Shown one piece after another: positions 11,361-21,580 of a DNA stretch of 64,000 bases. Origin of the DNA: Chimonanthus salicifolius (taxonomy: Eukaryota > Streptophyta > Magnoliopsida > Laurales > Calycanthaceae). The notes under the pieces are model-generated. The model searched no databases. It was not told the origin of the DNA and worked only from the letters and a program-made list of their open reading frames with translations. Numbering within the stretch: the first letter of the stretch is position 1; the number at the start of each line of letters is the position of its first letter. The translations under genes were made by a program, and so were the position numbers. Location of the stretch: assembly GCA_013350335.1 (NCBI GenBank), contig CM023542.1:10991444-11055443 (forward strand), given 5' to 3'.

Positions 11361-12663
11361 TTAATTACATCAAAGTCATTCATATCAACCTATGAGTTTC
11401 ATTCTCGCAAAATTTACTCTGTCTCATGTTATCTCTTTTCTTGTGAACCCATTTGCGATCTTATGTAGATCAATATATTCTATATTATTTTACCTACTAC
11501 CAGGATATTTTCGATACGTACTCACTTAATACATTCATTCGTCTACTCTCTGTGTGAGGTAGCCTGCCAATACGAGCCTATGCTCAAGTCTTTTGCTGAT
11601 TCCCTTTTTACTAGGTTTCTAGCTTCACTCTCTTGGAACTCCATCAGCTAACTACAGAGTCAAGTGATCAATCTAACTCGGCAGTCGCCCATAGCTTCCC
11701 ATTCGAGTTTCACTAGACTCTTAACTTTTCCACTAATTACATCTCCAAAATTTAGCATATCTTCATTTGTACATAAGTCACAATGTGACTAATACCTTTT
11801 GTTTAAAACTCCTACGATACCAAACCACCATGGGAATCATCATCCACGGTTATATACATCCATCCCTGGTACCACTCTATCAGTGAGTATCATCTACCCC
11901 TGGTTAATAATCATCCATGAATATAACCCCCTCTGGGTATAATCCATTCATGGGCATAATTAATCCAGGCACATCATCTATCATGAGATATTATATCCGT
12001 AGGAACAACACTCGAATGAGTCACTACGTGACTGTACCTAAAATATCAAATCATAATATACCCCGACCCCTAGCAAGACTTAGGGCCCATGACTTACTAA
12101 GCGGAAGACCCACGTCCAACGTGATCATGTCTACCCCACCGTGCATCCCTTCACCCCAAGGGTGATTCAGTCAAGCTCTAAGGCGGTCGGACCGCGTCTA
12201 ACAAAGCTAGCACCACTCCCACAGGGTAAAATAGTACCTAGCTCTGCGTATCCACGCACTTCAAGTGTGCAAAATGGCCGTGAGAGCTTCCTCCAGCACG
12301 TAGCTGGTGAAGGACCCACTCCTCAACGGCAACCCTATAGAACCAAGTCTCCGTAATTCATATTGAGATTCCCACTGTCTTACAGCTACTCTAGGCCATA
12401 CTCATGGAATCTATATTCTTATCTCATCAATATCACGTGTGGAACGCACCCATGCCACATCTCAATAAACTCAAGTGACCTTGTCACATGCATCTCAGTG
12501 CCCAAGACTTTATAAACTCTTAAGTTTCCATACTTTATTGAAATTTATTCAAACTTCCATCACAATACAAGAGGTTGTAGGGTTAGAACAAACCCTTCAA
12601 AACGTACCCACAACCCTTTACAAAATCTCCCCTTTCCCCGACATTCTCTTACCACTCCTTAGC
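11361..12663 (-). other. Non-coding internal filler of element A
   Basis: These 1.3 kb lie where gag, protease, RT and RNase H would be expected, and I see no trace of any of them. Open frames at 11917-12165, 12141-12356 and 12475-12864 on the opposite strand have no domain. The origin is unknown. It could be retained leader sequence, captured DNA or filler at the deletion. Confidence 0.55.
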
Positions 12664-13130
12664 CTAACCTTCCGTAGAAGACCCTGCGTCATCATAAAAA
12701 TCGGAGAAATTGTTAGGGCATATCGTCGACGTGTGCCCCAACACTCCACAAGTCAGACAGAGTATTATTTTTGTTCCCCCAATATAAGGATAGTTAGTCC
12801 CCTCCTTCCCGTGCCCGTGAAGTCCACAAACAGGGCAAATAACCTCGATAGGGTGGGGCAATAAGTATAGTTGTGCCCCTCCTGATTGCATAATTCGCAC
12901 ATAAAATCTGTCAATTCATCCGAAGTCGGAGTAGCCAGAGTATACTCGGGCGAGCCTATCTCGCCTATGGATTCTTCTAAATTTGGGACATCTTCCTCGT
13001 CCTCTTCGGGTACAAAGGCTGGAGCAACCCCAACATTGTACTCGGGCGATTCTACTTCCATGTCTTGACTGTTTACGACTCCATTGGTGAAGTTTGGCAT
13101 GCTCATATCTGTATCATGACACAGAAGCAC
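12664..13130 (-). pseudogene. Acidic zinc-knuckle-like extra ORF of element A (ORF0)
   Basis: Two overlapping minus-strand frames (12765-13130 and 12664-12900) form one protein interrupted by a single frameshift near 12850. The N-terminal half is strongly acidic, with SPEYNVGVAPAFVPEEDEED and a second SPEYT motif. The C-terminal half has a CCHC knuckle CELCNQEGHNYTYC (C-x2-C-x4-H-x4-C), a second Cys/His cluster (CPVCGLHGHGKEG), and a third knuckle CLTCGVLGHTSTIC. It lies just downstream of the PBS, where gag is expected, but does not look like chromovirus Gag. A clear homologue with the same order of motifs sits upstream of gag in element C (53225-53752). Nucleic-acid binding is an inference from the knuckles; the real role is unknown. 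Confidence 0.8.
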
Positions 13131-13500
13131 ATCAATGACAATCGTAGTTCAAATCACACTAATCTTTGTTTTGGGGAATTTCCTATGTATCATATAATGT
13201 CTCTTGTTTGGGAACATTGCCAAATAAACATCTTGTGTTTCTTGTCTTTGGGGAAATTGCCAAATCAGTATTCTTTGTATTTCTTTGTTTTTGGGGAAAC
13301 TTCCTAAGTATCAATTGTTTGTTCTCAATTTGGGGATATCGAGGAAGTATATCCTATTTTGCTATGTTTGGTAAATCCATTTATTTTGACTGCACTTCCT
13401 TTGCTATCATTCATTGTTGTTCTCGGATTGAGCCTAACGAAGTAAATTAATGCACGAGGGCCGGATTAATTTCCTTCGGAAGATTCAATTTTTCTGATTC
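13131..13500 (-). other. 5' leader of element A with repeated TTCCCCAAA motifs
   Basis: The untranslated leader lies between PBS and ORF0. Read on the minus strand it has repeated ttccccaaa and ttggcaat(tt)cccc motifs (13150-13340). The leader of element B (42610-42720) contains the same motifs in similar order, supporting common descent of the two leaders even though B has no ORF0. Packaging or dimerisation roles are possible but not shown. Confidence 0.6.
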
Positions 13501-13512
13501 GCTCTGATACCA
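13501..13512 (-). promoter_or_regulatory. Primer-binding site, initiator Met-tRNA
   Basis: The minus strand reads tggtatcagagc two bases after the LTR end. It is complementary to the 3' end of plant initiator Met-tRNA, the usual minus-strand primer for plant Ty3 and Ty1 elements. Confidence 0.92.
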
Positions 13513-14182
13513 ACAGTAACGCCCCGCCCTTTTTCACTCTCTTAGCTTTCCAAAAATCAAAGTCTATTTTTTTTTTATATAAACAAAGAGTGGTAGACAG
13601 CGGGACGTCACAATGCGATCTAACTCCAAACTTCTAAAGTCTGACCCTTAACTGGCCAACCCTATGTGTGCATGGACTAAGTCCACGAAAACGGTTCACA
13701 CATAACATTATAAACATGCGGAATTAAAATCATAACATGCGAAATTATAATAGAACCTAGTTCCATTCCATTTTAGATAGCGAAGTACGTCAAGTCCTTC
13801 ATCATAATTGGCATAATATAATTATCCAAACAAACATCCAACCTTAGCAAAATCATCTAAGTTATTACATGTCCGAAGTCTAGTTACTCAAATTACAAGT
13901 CCATGAGTAACTTAATCAAAGTATAAACTATAATCATCCAAGCTCCTATGCCTAGCCCATTTCGCGTTCATCGTTTCCCTTGTTTCTTGTATCATCCACT
14001 AGGGTAGAAATAGGGCGTTAGAACAACGCGCCCAGTAGATATTCCAATTAGGGCTAACATATGGTTAGTACAAAACATATATAATAATATCATAATGTCA
14101 AAAACCATATAAACCATGCCATGTCATGATGTCAAATGCAATGAGTCACACCCATCACATGTACATATAAGTACCCCCACAT

Positions 14183-14298
14183 AGGTCTTTCGGACGCCCC
14201 GACGGAGTGTGGCCCCTCCAGTTTCTTCTTGACGGAAAAGCACATCAAGGTATCCCACATAGGTTTTTCGGACGCCCTGACGGAGTGTGGCCCCTCCA
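14183..14298. repeat. Two tandem modules with core gccc(c/t)gacggagtgtggcc
   Basis: Same pair of modules as at 7698-7811 in the other LTR of A, with the two cores about 78 bp apart. Confidence 0.8.
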
Positions 14299-14629
14299 GT
14301 TACAAATCATTCACTCCATGGCATGCATGAGATGCCAATGAATCACATGCAATTTTATTACATAAACATAGCATTTAAAACTCATATTTTGAAACATATC
14401 CTTTGCAACATAAATTCATCAAAAATAAGATAAGAAACATTGTACATAAACCTATGGTTTCAAAGAGGTGGAATCCTACCAAAGACCACTACGTGTCCTT
14501 GTGCTTTCGTTTGGTAACCGCTTACGATCGTACACACCTTGTGAGGTCCCATTACCTTATAATACATCAATCAATTAAAACCATGTTCCATTTGATTTCC
14601 TATTATGTTTAAGTCCATAAACCATTCCC

Positions 14630-15376
14630 CATGGGGTTCGGCCATACACCTATGGCCGAACCATGGTCTCATTTTCACACTTATTTACGTTTCTGCCATT
14701 ATCTTATGTTTATGTATGTCCAAACCGATCCATAATCATAGATTCATGATTCATAAAATAAAACCCTAATCCTTCCCTTCATCCCTTGGTTTGGTGAACC
14801 ATTCATTTAAATTACACAAAGACCCAAAAATGGCCCATTAACAAGTTCATGGGATTCGACCATACACCATGGCCGAACCCATGATCTTTCAATTTTAAGC
14901 GAAATTTACAAAATTGCCATTACCTCCATCATGGCTAATTACTTATCTTAATCCTCCATTCTTTTAATCATAAATAACCTTTCCCGTCATTTTACATGAT
15001 CTAAATTCATGAACATAATTCCATAAATATTTATGGGGTTCGGCCATACTCCATGGCTGAACCCATGGTCTAGGATCTTCACCAAAAACATCCATTGAAC
15101 ATAACCAATTTTTCCTCCATGGGCTTCGGCCTTTCATCATGGCCGAACCCTATGGTTCATCAGCTTCTCTTAAACCATTTAAACCCATATAAATTTATTA
15201 ACCAAGTCCCATAGTTTTCATCATTAAAAATCCATACATTAAACCATGTCTTTCCATGGGATTCGGCCATGCACCATGGCCGAACCCTATGGTCCATCCT
15301 TTCACTAAAACACCATAATTATTCTCTCAATTTTCTTCCATGGGGTTCGGCCATACACCATGGCCTAACCCTATGG
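14630..15376 (-). repeat. Array of six GGTTCGGCC hairpins in the 5' LTR of A
   Basis: Six palindromes correspond one-to-one with those in the 3' LTR (near 14630, 14849, 15032, 15119, 15255, 15339). Private mutations, e.g. ttcgaccat in the second, ggctgaac in the third and ggcctaac in the sixth, show they now drift independently. Confidence 0.92.
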
Positions 15377-16371
15377 TTCTTTTCTTTTAATCAAAAACAT
15401 CAAAATATTAACCAGTTTCGCGACTCCTCCTGTTCTCCTTCGCTTGTTCTTGCTCTTCCAATCCTTCTCCTTCTTCTTGATTTCTAACACAGCCGAGAAC
15501 ACCTTCTTGTTGTTGTGTGTGCCGTGCGCCCTGCTGCCCTTCTCTTAAAACCTCCACTCGGCCAATCTTATTGAAATGGCAATTGTCGTGCGCCCTTTGT
15601 TTGTCTCTCTTTTATCAACTTCTTTCACTCGGTCCTATCTTACTTGAAATAGCCATTGCCGTGTATATGTTTCCCACTTTGGGAGTCCTAATTAGAAGAT
15701 GCCATGATCCTTTCAAATTAGCAATTGCCTTGGTGCCACTCTCAACAAGGAAAGGACTCCTTTTGGCGCATGATCATAGATTGCGCCTATCTCCTACACG
15801 GCGAAGCAATATCCCATTTTAATCTTAGATATCTTCTATATTTAGTATTCCCCTAGTCTCACCCTTAACCAAGGAAATAAACACCTTTTAAAGAGAGATT
15901 CTAACACATCATGCGCATATCTCATATGAGGCTAAGACATCTTCTATATTTAACAATTCCCTTAGTATTACTCTTAATCAAGGGAAATGACCCTTTTTAG
16001 ATATATTCTAACACATCATGCGCATATCTCATGGATATGCATATCTCCCACACACACGGCCATGCACAATTATATTCCATTCTTAGTCTCTTTATGCGCA
16101 TAATCATGGATTATGGAAACCTTCATACACAGCCATAATAATTCTCCAAGTTCCCTTTATGTGCATAATAATTAATTATAGACATAATGCATTACTAATT
16201 TAATTCGGCCCAATTTAATTTTTGTTGAAATCAATTCCACAATCCGTTGGGTCTTAATTGGGCAATGACCCAACACTTTACCCATATAAGGTCCATATCA
16301 AATAATTCACAAATTAAATGGGTAATTTTCATATATATTAATAATTTGAAAATCCGGGGTGTTACAAGCTC

Positions 16372-17746
16372 GACCAATCGTTCTCACTAGCCCCTCGGTG
16401 GAGATACGATCAACCTATCATGGTCAATGACTGGTCGGCCAGATTGACAAAGGTTCTGGATCATAAAACTGTCATTCTTGGTATACCTTTGATCGAGATT
16501 CTCATATGCATTGACCCATCGATGATGAACTTAAAGACCCCTCGTGATCAACGACTCGTCGATGATAACTTCTGAGTTCTGGAACTTAGAACTCATGTAG
16601 ACTCTCAAGAAAACAGACATCTCGATAATTCAAGACCAATCGAGAGTACTAGGACTGACCCCTCGGTAAAAGAGGACAGGTTGTTCTGAGCAGGATAAGT
16701 TTCTGGACATGAAACTCTGTCTGCATGATGTTACCCCAGATAGAGACCTTTGCATGGACCGACCTGTCGGTGCCATGACTGTCGACCCATCGGTGAAATT
16801 GACCTGTTGACCGGGATTTAATAATGCCGTTGGGAATGCATTTAATATGCAACAATTGGGTGGTTGAACGGTAATAAATATGAACATCGACCCATCGGTT
16901 CCCCTGACCTGTCGGTACTGGACAGATTTAAAAACTGTGATGACTTCTCTATAAATATGAGTGTTGTGTGATCGCTTAATTATCTTCCTTGAACTGAGAA
17001 GAGTCATACAGTCTAAGGAACGATCAACTCTCTTGTGCCTACACCTAAGAATCATATGCAACAAATCTATTTAATGAGTTAGAGATAAAGATTTGATAAA
17101 ACCAGTTTCTTAGTCACCCTGAAATTGTGATTGCTCAAAGACTGCTAAAAGGCGGAGCGTCGGGATAAACTCGGGCACAAATTGGGTAGGATCTTTGAAA
17201 GGCACACATCTTCAAGAAAGAACTTCAAGGCAAATACTTCTTGGTTTTAATTTTATTTTAAAATTTTTGTCCTGTGAAAGTGGATTAAGGAAGCTTGGCT
17301 CTGGAACTACTATAAAATCTAGAGCGTCGTCTTTGGCACATGTGGGGGGTGAAATTTCTAGGCAAATCAAATAGGTGGAATTCCTATTTTAGGTGGGTGA
17401 AATTTCCAGCCAATTGAGTGAGGTGGAATTGCTACTCTATTTGTGAGGGTGTAAGTCCCTACTTAGTGAATTTGGGGATAACTTAATGTTGAGCTAGTCC
17501 TAACAGTGGATGTAAGTTGGCTAACCGAACCACTATATATCTTGTGTCCTTGTGCTTGTGGTGTTAGAGCTAATTTCTTATAGTGATTGCTTAATCACAT
17601 TTGCTAACACACACAAACTTGATTGTTATATCCGCTGCACTTAATTAATCAATTAAGTAAATTTTAAAAGGATCATCGATTGTTAGATTGACCTACTCAC
17701 TCTCCTCTATGGTCAATCGTGTTCTAGCACCAAGGGAGAACTTTCA
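16372..17746 (+). repeat. Sirevirus 5' LTR, second segment
   Basis: This continues the LTR after element A and ends ...agcaccaagggagaactttca, three bases before the PBS. The upstream half (16372-16930) contains several imperfect palindromes built from CGACC and TCGGT, e.g. gaccgacctgtcggtgcc near 16758 and cgacccatcggtg near 16784. A TATA-like tataaatat lies at 16950-16958. GC-rich palindromes in the LTR are a described trait of Sireviruses. Confidence 0.85.
16950..16958 (+). promoter_or_regulatory. TATA box of the Sirevirus LTR
   Basis: tataaatat lies in the context cttctctataaatatgagtg. The same box is present in the 3' LTR (25745-25753) and in the minus-strand copy (33183-33191), always just downstream of the palindrome cluster. 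That fits a promoter with upstream regulatory palindromes. Confidence 0.65.
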
Positions 17747-17748
17747 TT

Positions 17749-17760
17749 TGGTATTAGAGC
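17749..17760 (+). promoter_or_regulatory. Primer-binding site of the Sirevirus
   Basis: tggtattagagc lies two bases after the LTR end and has one mismatch to the initiator Met-tRNA type tggtatcagagc. It marks the start of the internal region. Confidence 0.85.
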
Positions 17761-17813
17761 CTAGTGCTCTTTACAAAGATTTAACCATCTGAGTTGATCC
17801 AAGCTAGAACACC

Positions 17814-19842
17814 ATGGGAGACAGTCATGCAATATCCAAACCCCCTTAATTCGATGGAACAAACTATACCTCATGGAAGGTCAAAATGAGAAGTTTCTTT
17901 GTTTCCATAGATTCATCGGTATGGGATATTGTTAAGATTGGATGGTAGGAACCCATGGAAGAGAAGGTGATAGCATCCACCTCAACCATGTATATGACTC
18001 CCAAACCTTTTGCCTTTTGGACCCCTGCTGAAAAAGCTGCTCAGATGGCGAAGCTATGAATGCCCTTAACTATGCAGTTTCCAATAGCAAGTACATGCGA
18101 ATTATGACTTGTGGAACTGTAAAGGAGGCATATGAAGTTTTTGAAAGAACTCATGAAAGCACTTCAATAGTTAAGAGGTCTAAACTTCAGATCCGCCAAA
18201 ATCAGTTTGATACTCTTAAAATGAGGGAGGATGAAGTCTTCATTGATTTCTTTTCCAAGATAAACGATATTGTGAATCAAATGTACACTCTAGGTGAAAG
18301 GATACCCGATGACAAGGTATGTACCAAAATTGTCCGGAATCTTGCAAAAAGATTCAAGCCCAAGGTTGTGGCTATGGAAGATAACAGAGTTGTGTCTCTA
18401 ATGAACATCGATGATTTGGTTGATTCACTACAAATCTATGAACTACACTTTGAACAACCAAGGGACAAATCCATTGCCTTGAAATCTTCCTTAAAACAAA
18501 AGAAAACAAAAGAAAAAGAAGATTTTTCGGAAGATAAGCTCTCAAGTGATGAAATGGCAATGCTTGCCAAAAAGTTTTATAAAAACTTTGTTAATAGAAA
18601 TAACTTGAGAAGAATGGGAAAAGGGTGAATCAAGTAAAAGATACCCTGAAAGGCAAGAAGAAATTAGAGGGAAATGGAAAGAGAGAGAGGTTGCCAAGGA
18701 GCAGATTTGTTTTAATTGGGTGGGGGGGGGGGGGGGGGGGGGGGGGGCGGCGTTACTTCATGAACGAATGTCCCTCAAATAAAATTAAGAAGGCTATGAA
18801 TGTGGGTGTGACCCATGTGGAAATCTCTGAATCAGAGAGTGATTCCGATAAAGAGACTCATATAAAAGTTGGTGTATCAAAAAGTCTCATAGCCTCGATC
18901 ATTGGTGATCAAGAAAATCCCACAGTTGTAACGGCGGATGATGAGAGTGAAGATGATGAAAATCTTCAAGCCTCCTACAATGCATGTTCTTTGAAAGTGA
19001 GAGGTTGGGAAAGAAATTAGACAAGGTTAAAAATGAAAACGTAAACCTCTCTAATCACGTGGAGGATTTAAAAACTGAAAAATCTCTCCTAACCTCTAAG
19101 TTGAAACTCTCTCACAACGAAAACTCAAAACTAAAAGAGAGTAATAAAAACCTTTAAACAGAGATAAGTATTCACTGCAAGGATGTCGAGAATCTGTGGC
19201 ATCACAATAACCTTCTTGAAGATGATGTTAAAAAAATATTTTTGGAAGTTAAGGAATTAAAAATTCATAAAGAAAAATTCCAAGATAAGTTTATCCAAGG
19301 AGATGAAAGACTTAAAAGACTCCTTTGATAAACAATATGGTGATAGGTCTGGTCTTGGTGCATCATCCACCAAAGAACATATGAGCCATGGGGTGTTTGG
19401 AAAAACAAGTGTCTCTCACCCTTCAACGGGAAAGTGCTATTTCTGTCAGAAGGTTGGGCATTTAAAAAGAAATTGCTACCATTGGAAGAAACACTTGGAA
19501 AGGAAAGCACAAGCTAAAAGGCATAATTCAGTAAATCCTATGCTTAAAAGACATCCATCAACATCTAACCTTAAAAGAAACCCGAGGAAGGTGGACACCA
19601 GGCAATACTCTTTATTAAGACAGCTGAATCATGTCTTAAAAGAGTTGAAGGATCCCAAGTTTGATCATCAAAGGTACGATCATAGGAGTGTGTATGAAAT
19701 ACCAAATGCCACAATCTTTGTACCTAGGAGATTGACCACCATTCATGTTTTGTTTTGGTTTAAGATCCGTTTCCATATCTTAGACCACACAAATGGACTC
19801 ACAAGAGACTATGTCAGTTCACATAGCAGAAAAATGCTGTAA
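17814..19842 (+). pseudogene. Sirevirus-type Gag, broken
   Basis: The ATG at 17814 (accatggga context) opens a frame with the Copia Gag signature FDGTNYTSWKVKMRSFF and WDIVKIGW. A TAA lies just before FDG, a TAG follows the GW, and a frameshift sits just before 18056. 18056-18628 is the UBN2/retrotran_gag-like core (YEVFERTHE, LKMREDEVFIDFFSKIND, GERIPDDK, LVDSLQIYELHFE). It continues in 18625-19020 (frame with NECPSNK, the remnant of a zinc knuckle destroyed by a G tract, then an acidic stretch), and in 19303-19842 with the knuckle CYFCQKVGHLKRNC and a Lys-rich tail. Gag would form the virus-like particle and bind RNA. Many stops and shifts make it non-functional. It is followed by no pol. 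Confidence 0.85.
18722..18747. repeat. G26 homopolymer inside gag
   Basis: An uninterrupted run of 26 G sits exactly where the first CCHC knuckle should begin (the remaining residues read RRYFMNECPS). It may be an expanded short G run from a Gly-coding stretch. Length errors from sequencing or assembly are likely at such a tract. Confidence 0.85.
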
Positions 19843-20552
19843 CATGTGGAGAGAAAAATTGGCTAACTACAATTCTAGAATGTATTATTCCTGACTATAG
19901 TATATATTCTACTTGGAAAGCCATACATTTCATTCAAAGTATTTTGAATTTTATGTGTTTTGGAATGTAAATCTTGATCTTGTGCATGTGTTAATGATTT
20001 GATGAATTATGTTTGGCATATCAGTGTCTTATCATATTGAATAAATTTGTGTATACCGTACTAAGAATATGATTTCATCAAGTTGCACAAACCTAAGAAT
20101 GATCGCTCTGCTGTCAAAACCTCTCGGTATAGTCGACATGTCGGTGAATAGATTGATCGGTGTGACAGACATGTCAGTACTGTGCTAAATCGAGCACTGT
20201 TAAAAATGGAGAAAATTTTCGAAAGGTTCGACCTGTCGATGGAAACAACTTGTCTGTGAGACAAAGTGTTTAAATTAAAAGGGACCCTTTCTGCGAAAAC
20301 GACAATTCGTTCGAATTTGTCATCTCCTCTCCCACAAAGGACTGATGGTCCCTCTTTCGCCTCCCGTGCCCTAGACCAGTCGATAGGACCTATTGGAGTG
20401 ATTTCTCACTGGAAAACCATAGGGTTTTTATTCCTCCTGTCTCTAAAAGCCTGAAAATCACAGTTCTTGTGATTCCCTTAGATCATGTTAGGCTCAGTCT
20501 TCACCTCATCCACCTCTAAGCCACTGTTTGAGGATGTCCTCTTGGAAAAACC
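19843..20552 (+). other. Region between gag and the extra ORF, in place of pol
   Basis: There is no protease, integrase, RT or RNase H. The sequence is collinear with the minus-strand copy (51062-51728), so the lack of pol is shared. 20097-20250 holds CGACATGTCGGTG-type palindromes like those of the LTR (gtcgacatgtcggtg, acctgtcgatgg). Short frames (20061-20264, 20266-20454) have no domain. Confidence 0.6.
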
Positions 20553-21126
20553 ATGCCCAGAAAGATGGTAGCCAAATCACATCCTCAGACCTCTGAAGAA
20601 CGAGGTGAAACCAGCCAGTGGCACAAAAGAACCAAAAAGATCAGCCTTTCAATCTTGCCATTGCCTTAGCTCTGGAAATCCTGCGTCTGCCGAAATCTAG
20701 TTCTCACAAGAAAACCCAACTTGAGGTTGAAGAAGACCCTATCATTAACAAAGATGCCATCTTCGTCGAAGAACGTCGTGAGGAAAGGAGAGAAGATGCA
20801 GAAGAGGAGAATAGTCTTAGAACTAGTAACGAAGACCATGTCATTATCACTGATGACAACAGTAAAAGTCATTGTTCTGATGACTTTTGGAGAGACACTG
20901 AGGAAGAAGAAAAATACCAATATCCCTCTCAAGATAATGTAAGTCTGGAAGAAGGGTCTTCACATTTGAAAGGAGAATAGACTATCTAGAAAGAAGCCTA
21001 GATGACATCAAGTTGTCTGTCCAAGAACTAGTCTTTGGTATCTCCTCCTCTGCCAGATCTGATAGTGCAGTTCCAGATTCTCGATCTCCTTCTCCTCCAT
21101 CACCTCCTTAGGATGGCTCTACTTAG
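20553..21126 (+). pseudogene. Extra ORF downstream of gag: basic, acidic, coiled-coil (aORF)
   Basis: It starts with MPRKMVAKS, shifts frame near 20630, and ends with a Pro/Ser-rich tail; CAG has become TAG three to four codons before the original end. Order: a basic N-terminus (HKRTKK), a strongly acidic middle (frame 20618-20980: FVEERREE, FWRDTEEEEKYQYP), a Leu-heptad segment (RIDYLERSLDDIKLSVQELV) and a Pro-rich C-terminus. The minus-strand copy (50547-51061) has the same order. Sireviruses commonly carry an additional, sometimes envelope-like, ORF near their 3' end, so homology to that is possible. I see no signal peptide or transmembrane segment. Function unknown. Confidence 0.7.
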
Positions 21127-21162
21127 GATAGTTTTTCATACTTTATGTTTTCATAAATAGGT

Positions 21163-21580
21163 GGCATTCTTATTTTACATATGGTGGGTGGAAGTCCCAG
21201 CCAAATAAATATGTGGAATTCCTATTTTACATGTGGTGGGTGAAATTCCCAGCCAATTGAGTGAGGTGGAATTCCTACTCTAATTGTGAGGGTGTAAGTC
21301 TTCACTTAGTGAATTTGGGGATAGCTCAGGGTTGAGCTAGTCTTAACAGTGGATGTAGGTTGGCTAACCGAGCCACTGTATATCTTTTATCCTTGTGCTT
21401 GTGGTGTTAAGAGTTAATTTCTTTTGTTGATTGCTTAATCACATTTGCTAACACACACATTTTATTGTTATATCCACTGCACTTAATTAATCAATCAAGT
21501 AAATTTTAAAAAGGCTAACGATTGTTAGATTGACCTATTCACCCCCTCTAAAGTCAATCATGTTCTAGCACCAAGGGACA
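21163..21580 (+). repeat. Sirevirus LTR tail, misplaced
   Basis: This matches the last ~420 bp of the Sirevirus LTR (aggtggaattcctatttta ... agcaccaagggaca, compare 26160-26577). It is interposed in the internal region and joined directly to block X, exactly as at the 3' LTR/X junction at 26577/26578. The minus-strand Sirevirus copy runs straight from the extra ORF into the 3' purine-tract region, so this stretch is an insertion or duplication. Confidence 0.8.

Larger units (their letters stand above)
13999..15412 (-). other. Putative LTR intron in element A
   Basis: On the minus strand, a donor-like sequence after ggaggagtcgcgaaactg (GT at 15412) and an acceptor ending ttctaccctag (AG at 13999-14000), with ctaac-type branch sequence 15-25 nt upstream, would bound a 1.4-kb intron. 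It contains the hairpin array and both cgacggagtgtgg modules. The donor (gttaatatt) is weak here. The same arrangement with stronger sites occurs in the related LTRs. Inference from motifs only. Confidence 0.35.
7044..16366 (-). mobile_element. Element A: Ty3/Gypsy chromovirus (Tekay/Del-like), internally deleted
   Basis: A 9.3-kb element with LTRs of about 2.84 kb (7044-9878) and 2.85 kb (13515-16366), TG...CA-type termini (one TG mutated to AG) and a perfect 5-bp target duplication agctc (7039-7043 and 16367-16371). PBS (13501-13512) and PPT (9882-9900) show it is transcribed from the minus strand. Its internal region (about 3.6 kb) keeps only an extra acidic/zinc-knuckle ORF near the 5' end and a decayed integrase-chromodomain segment. 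Gag, protease, RT and RNase H are gone, so it would need proteins from a related element. It sits inside a Sirevirus LTR, so it inserted later. Confidence 0.92.
13515..16366 (-). repeat. Element A 5' LTR
   Basis: It runs from agtaacgccccgccc (TG mutated to AG at the junction) to ccggggtgttaca, followed by the duplicated target agctc. Compared with the other LTR it has a ~20-bp duplication near 13726-13745 (catgcggaattaaaatcataa) and scattered substitutions. The visible divergence implies insertion some time ago. Confidence 0.92.

Noticed and set aside
12475..12864. 129-codon plus-strand frame opposite ORF0 of element A
   Set aside because: It is antisense to a conserved zinc-knuckle ORF and has no domain of its own.
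13501..13512. tRNA-like sequence gctctgatacca
   Set aside because: It is a primer-binding site complementary to the 3' end of initiator Met-tRNA; there is no cloverleaf around it.
16630..17064. 144-codon minus-strand frame in the Sirevirus LTR
   Set aside because: It is antisense to the LTR promoter and palindromes, and is not conserved as a frame in the other LTR copies.
20553..21126. Calling the extra Sirevirus ORF a true envelope gene
   Set aside because: I see no signal peptide, transmembrane segment or fusion-like region. Coiled-coil and position alone do not show an envelope function.
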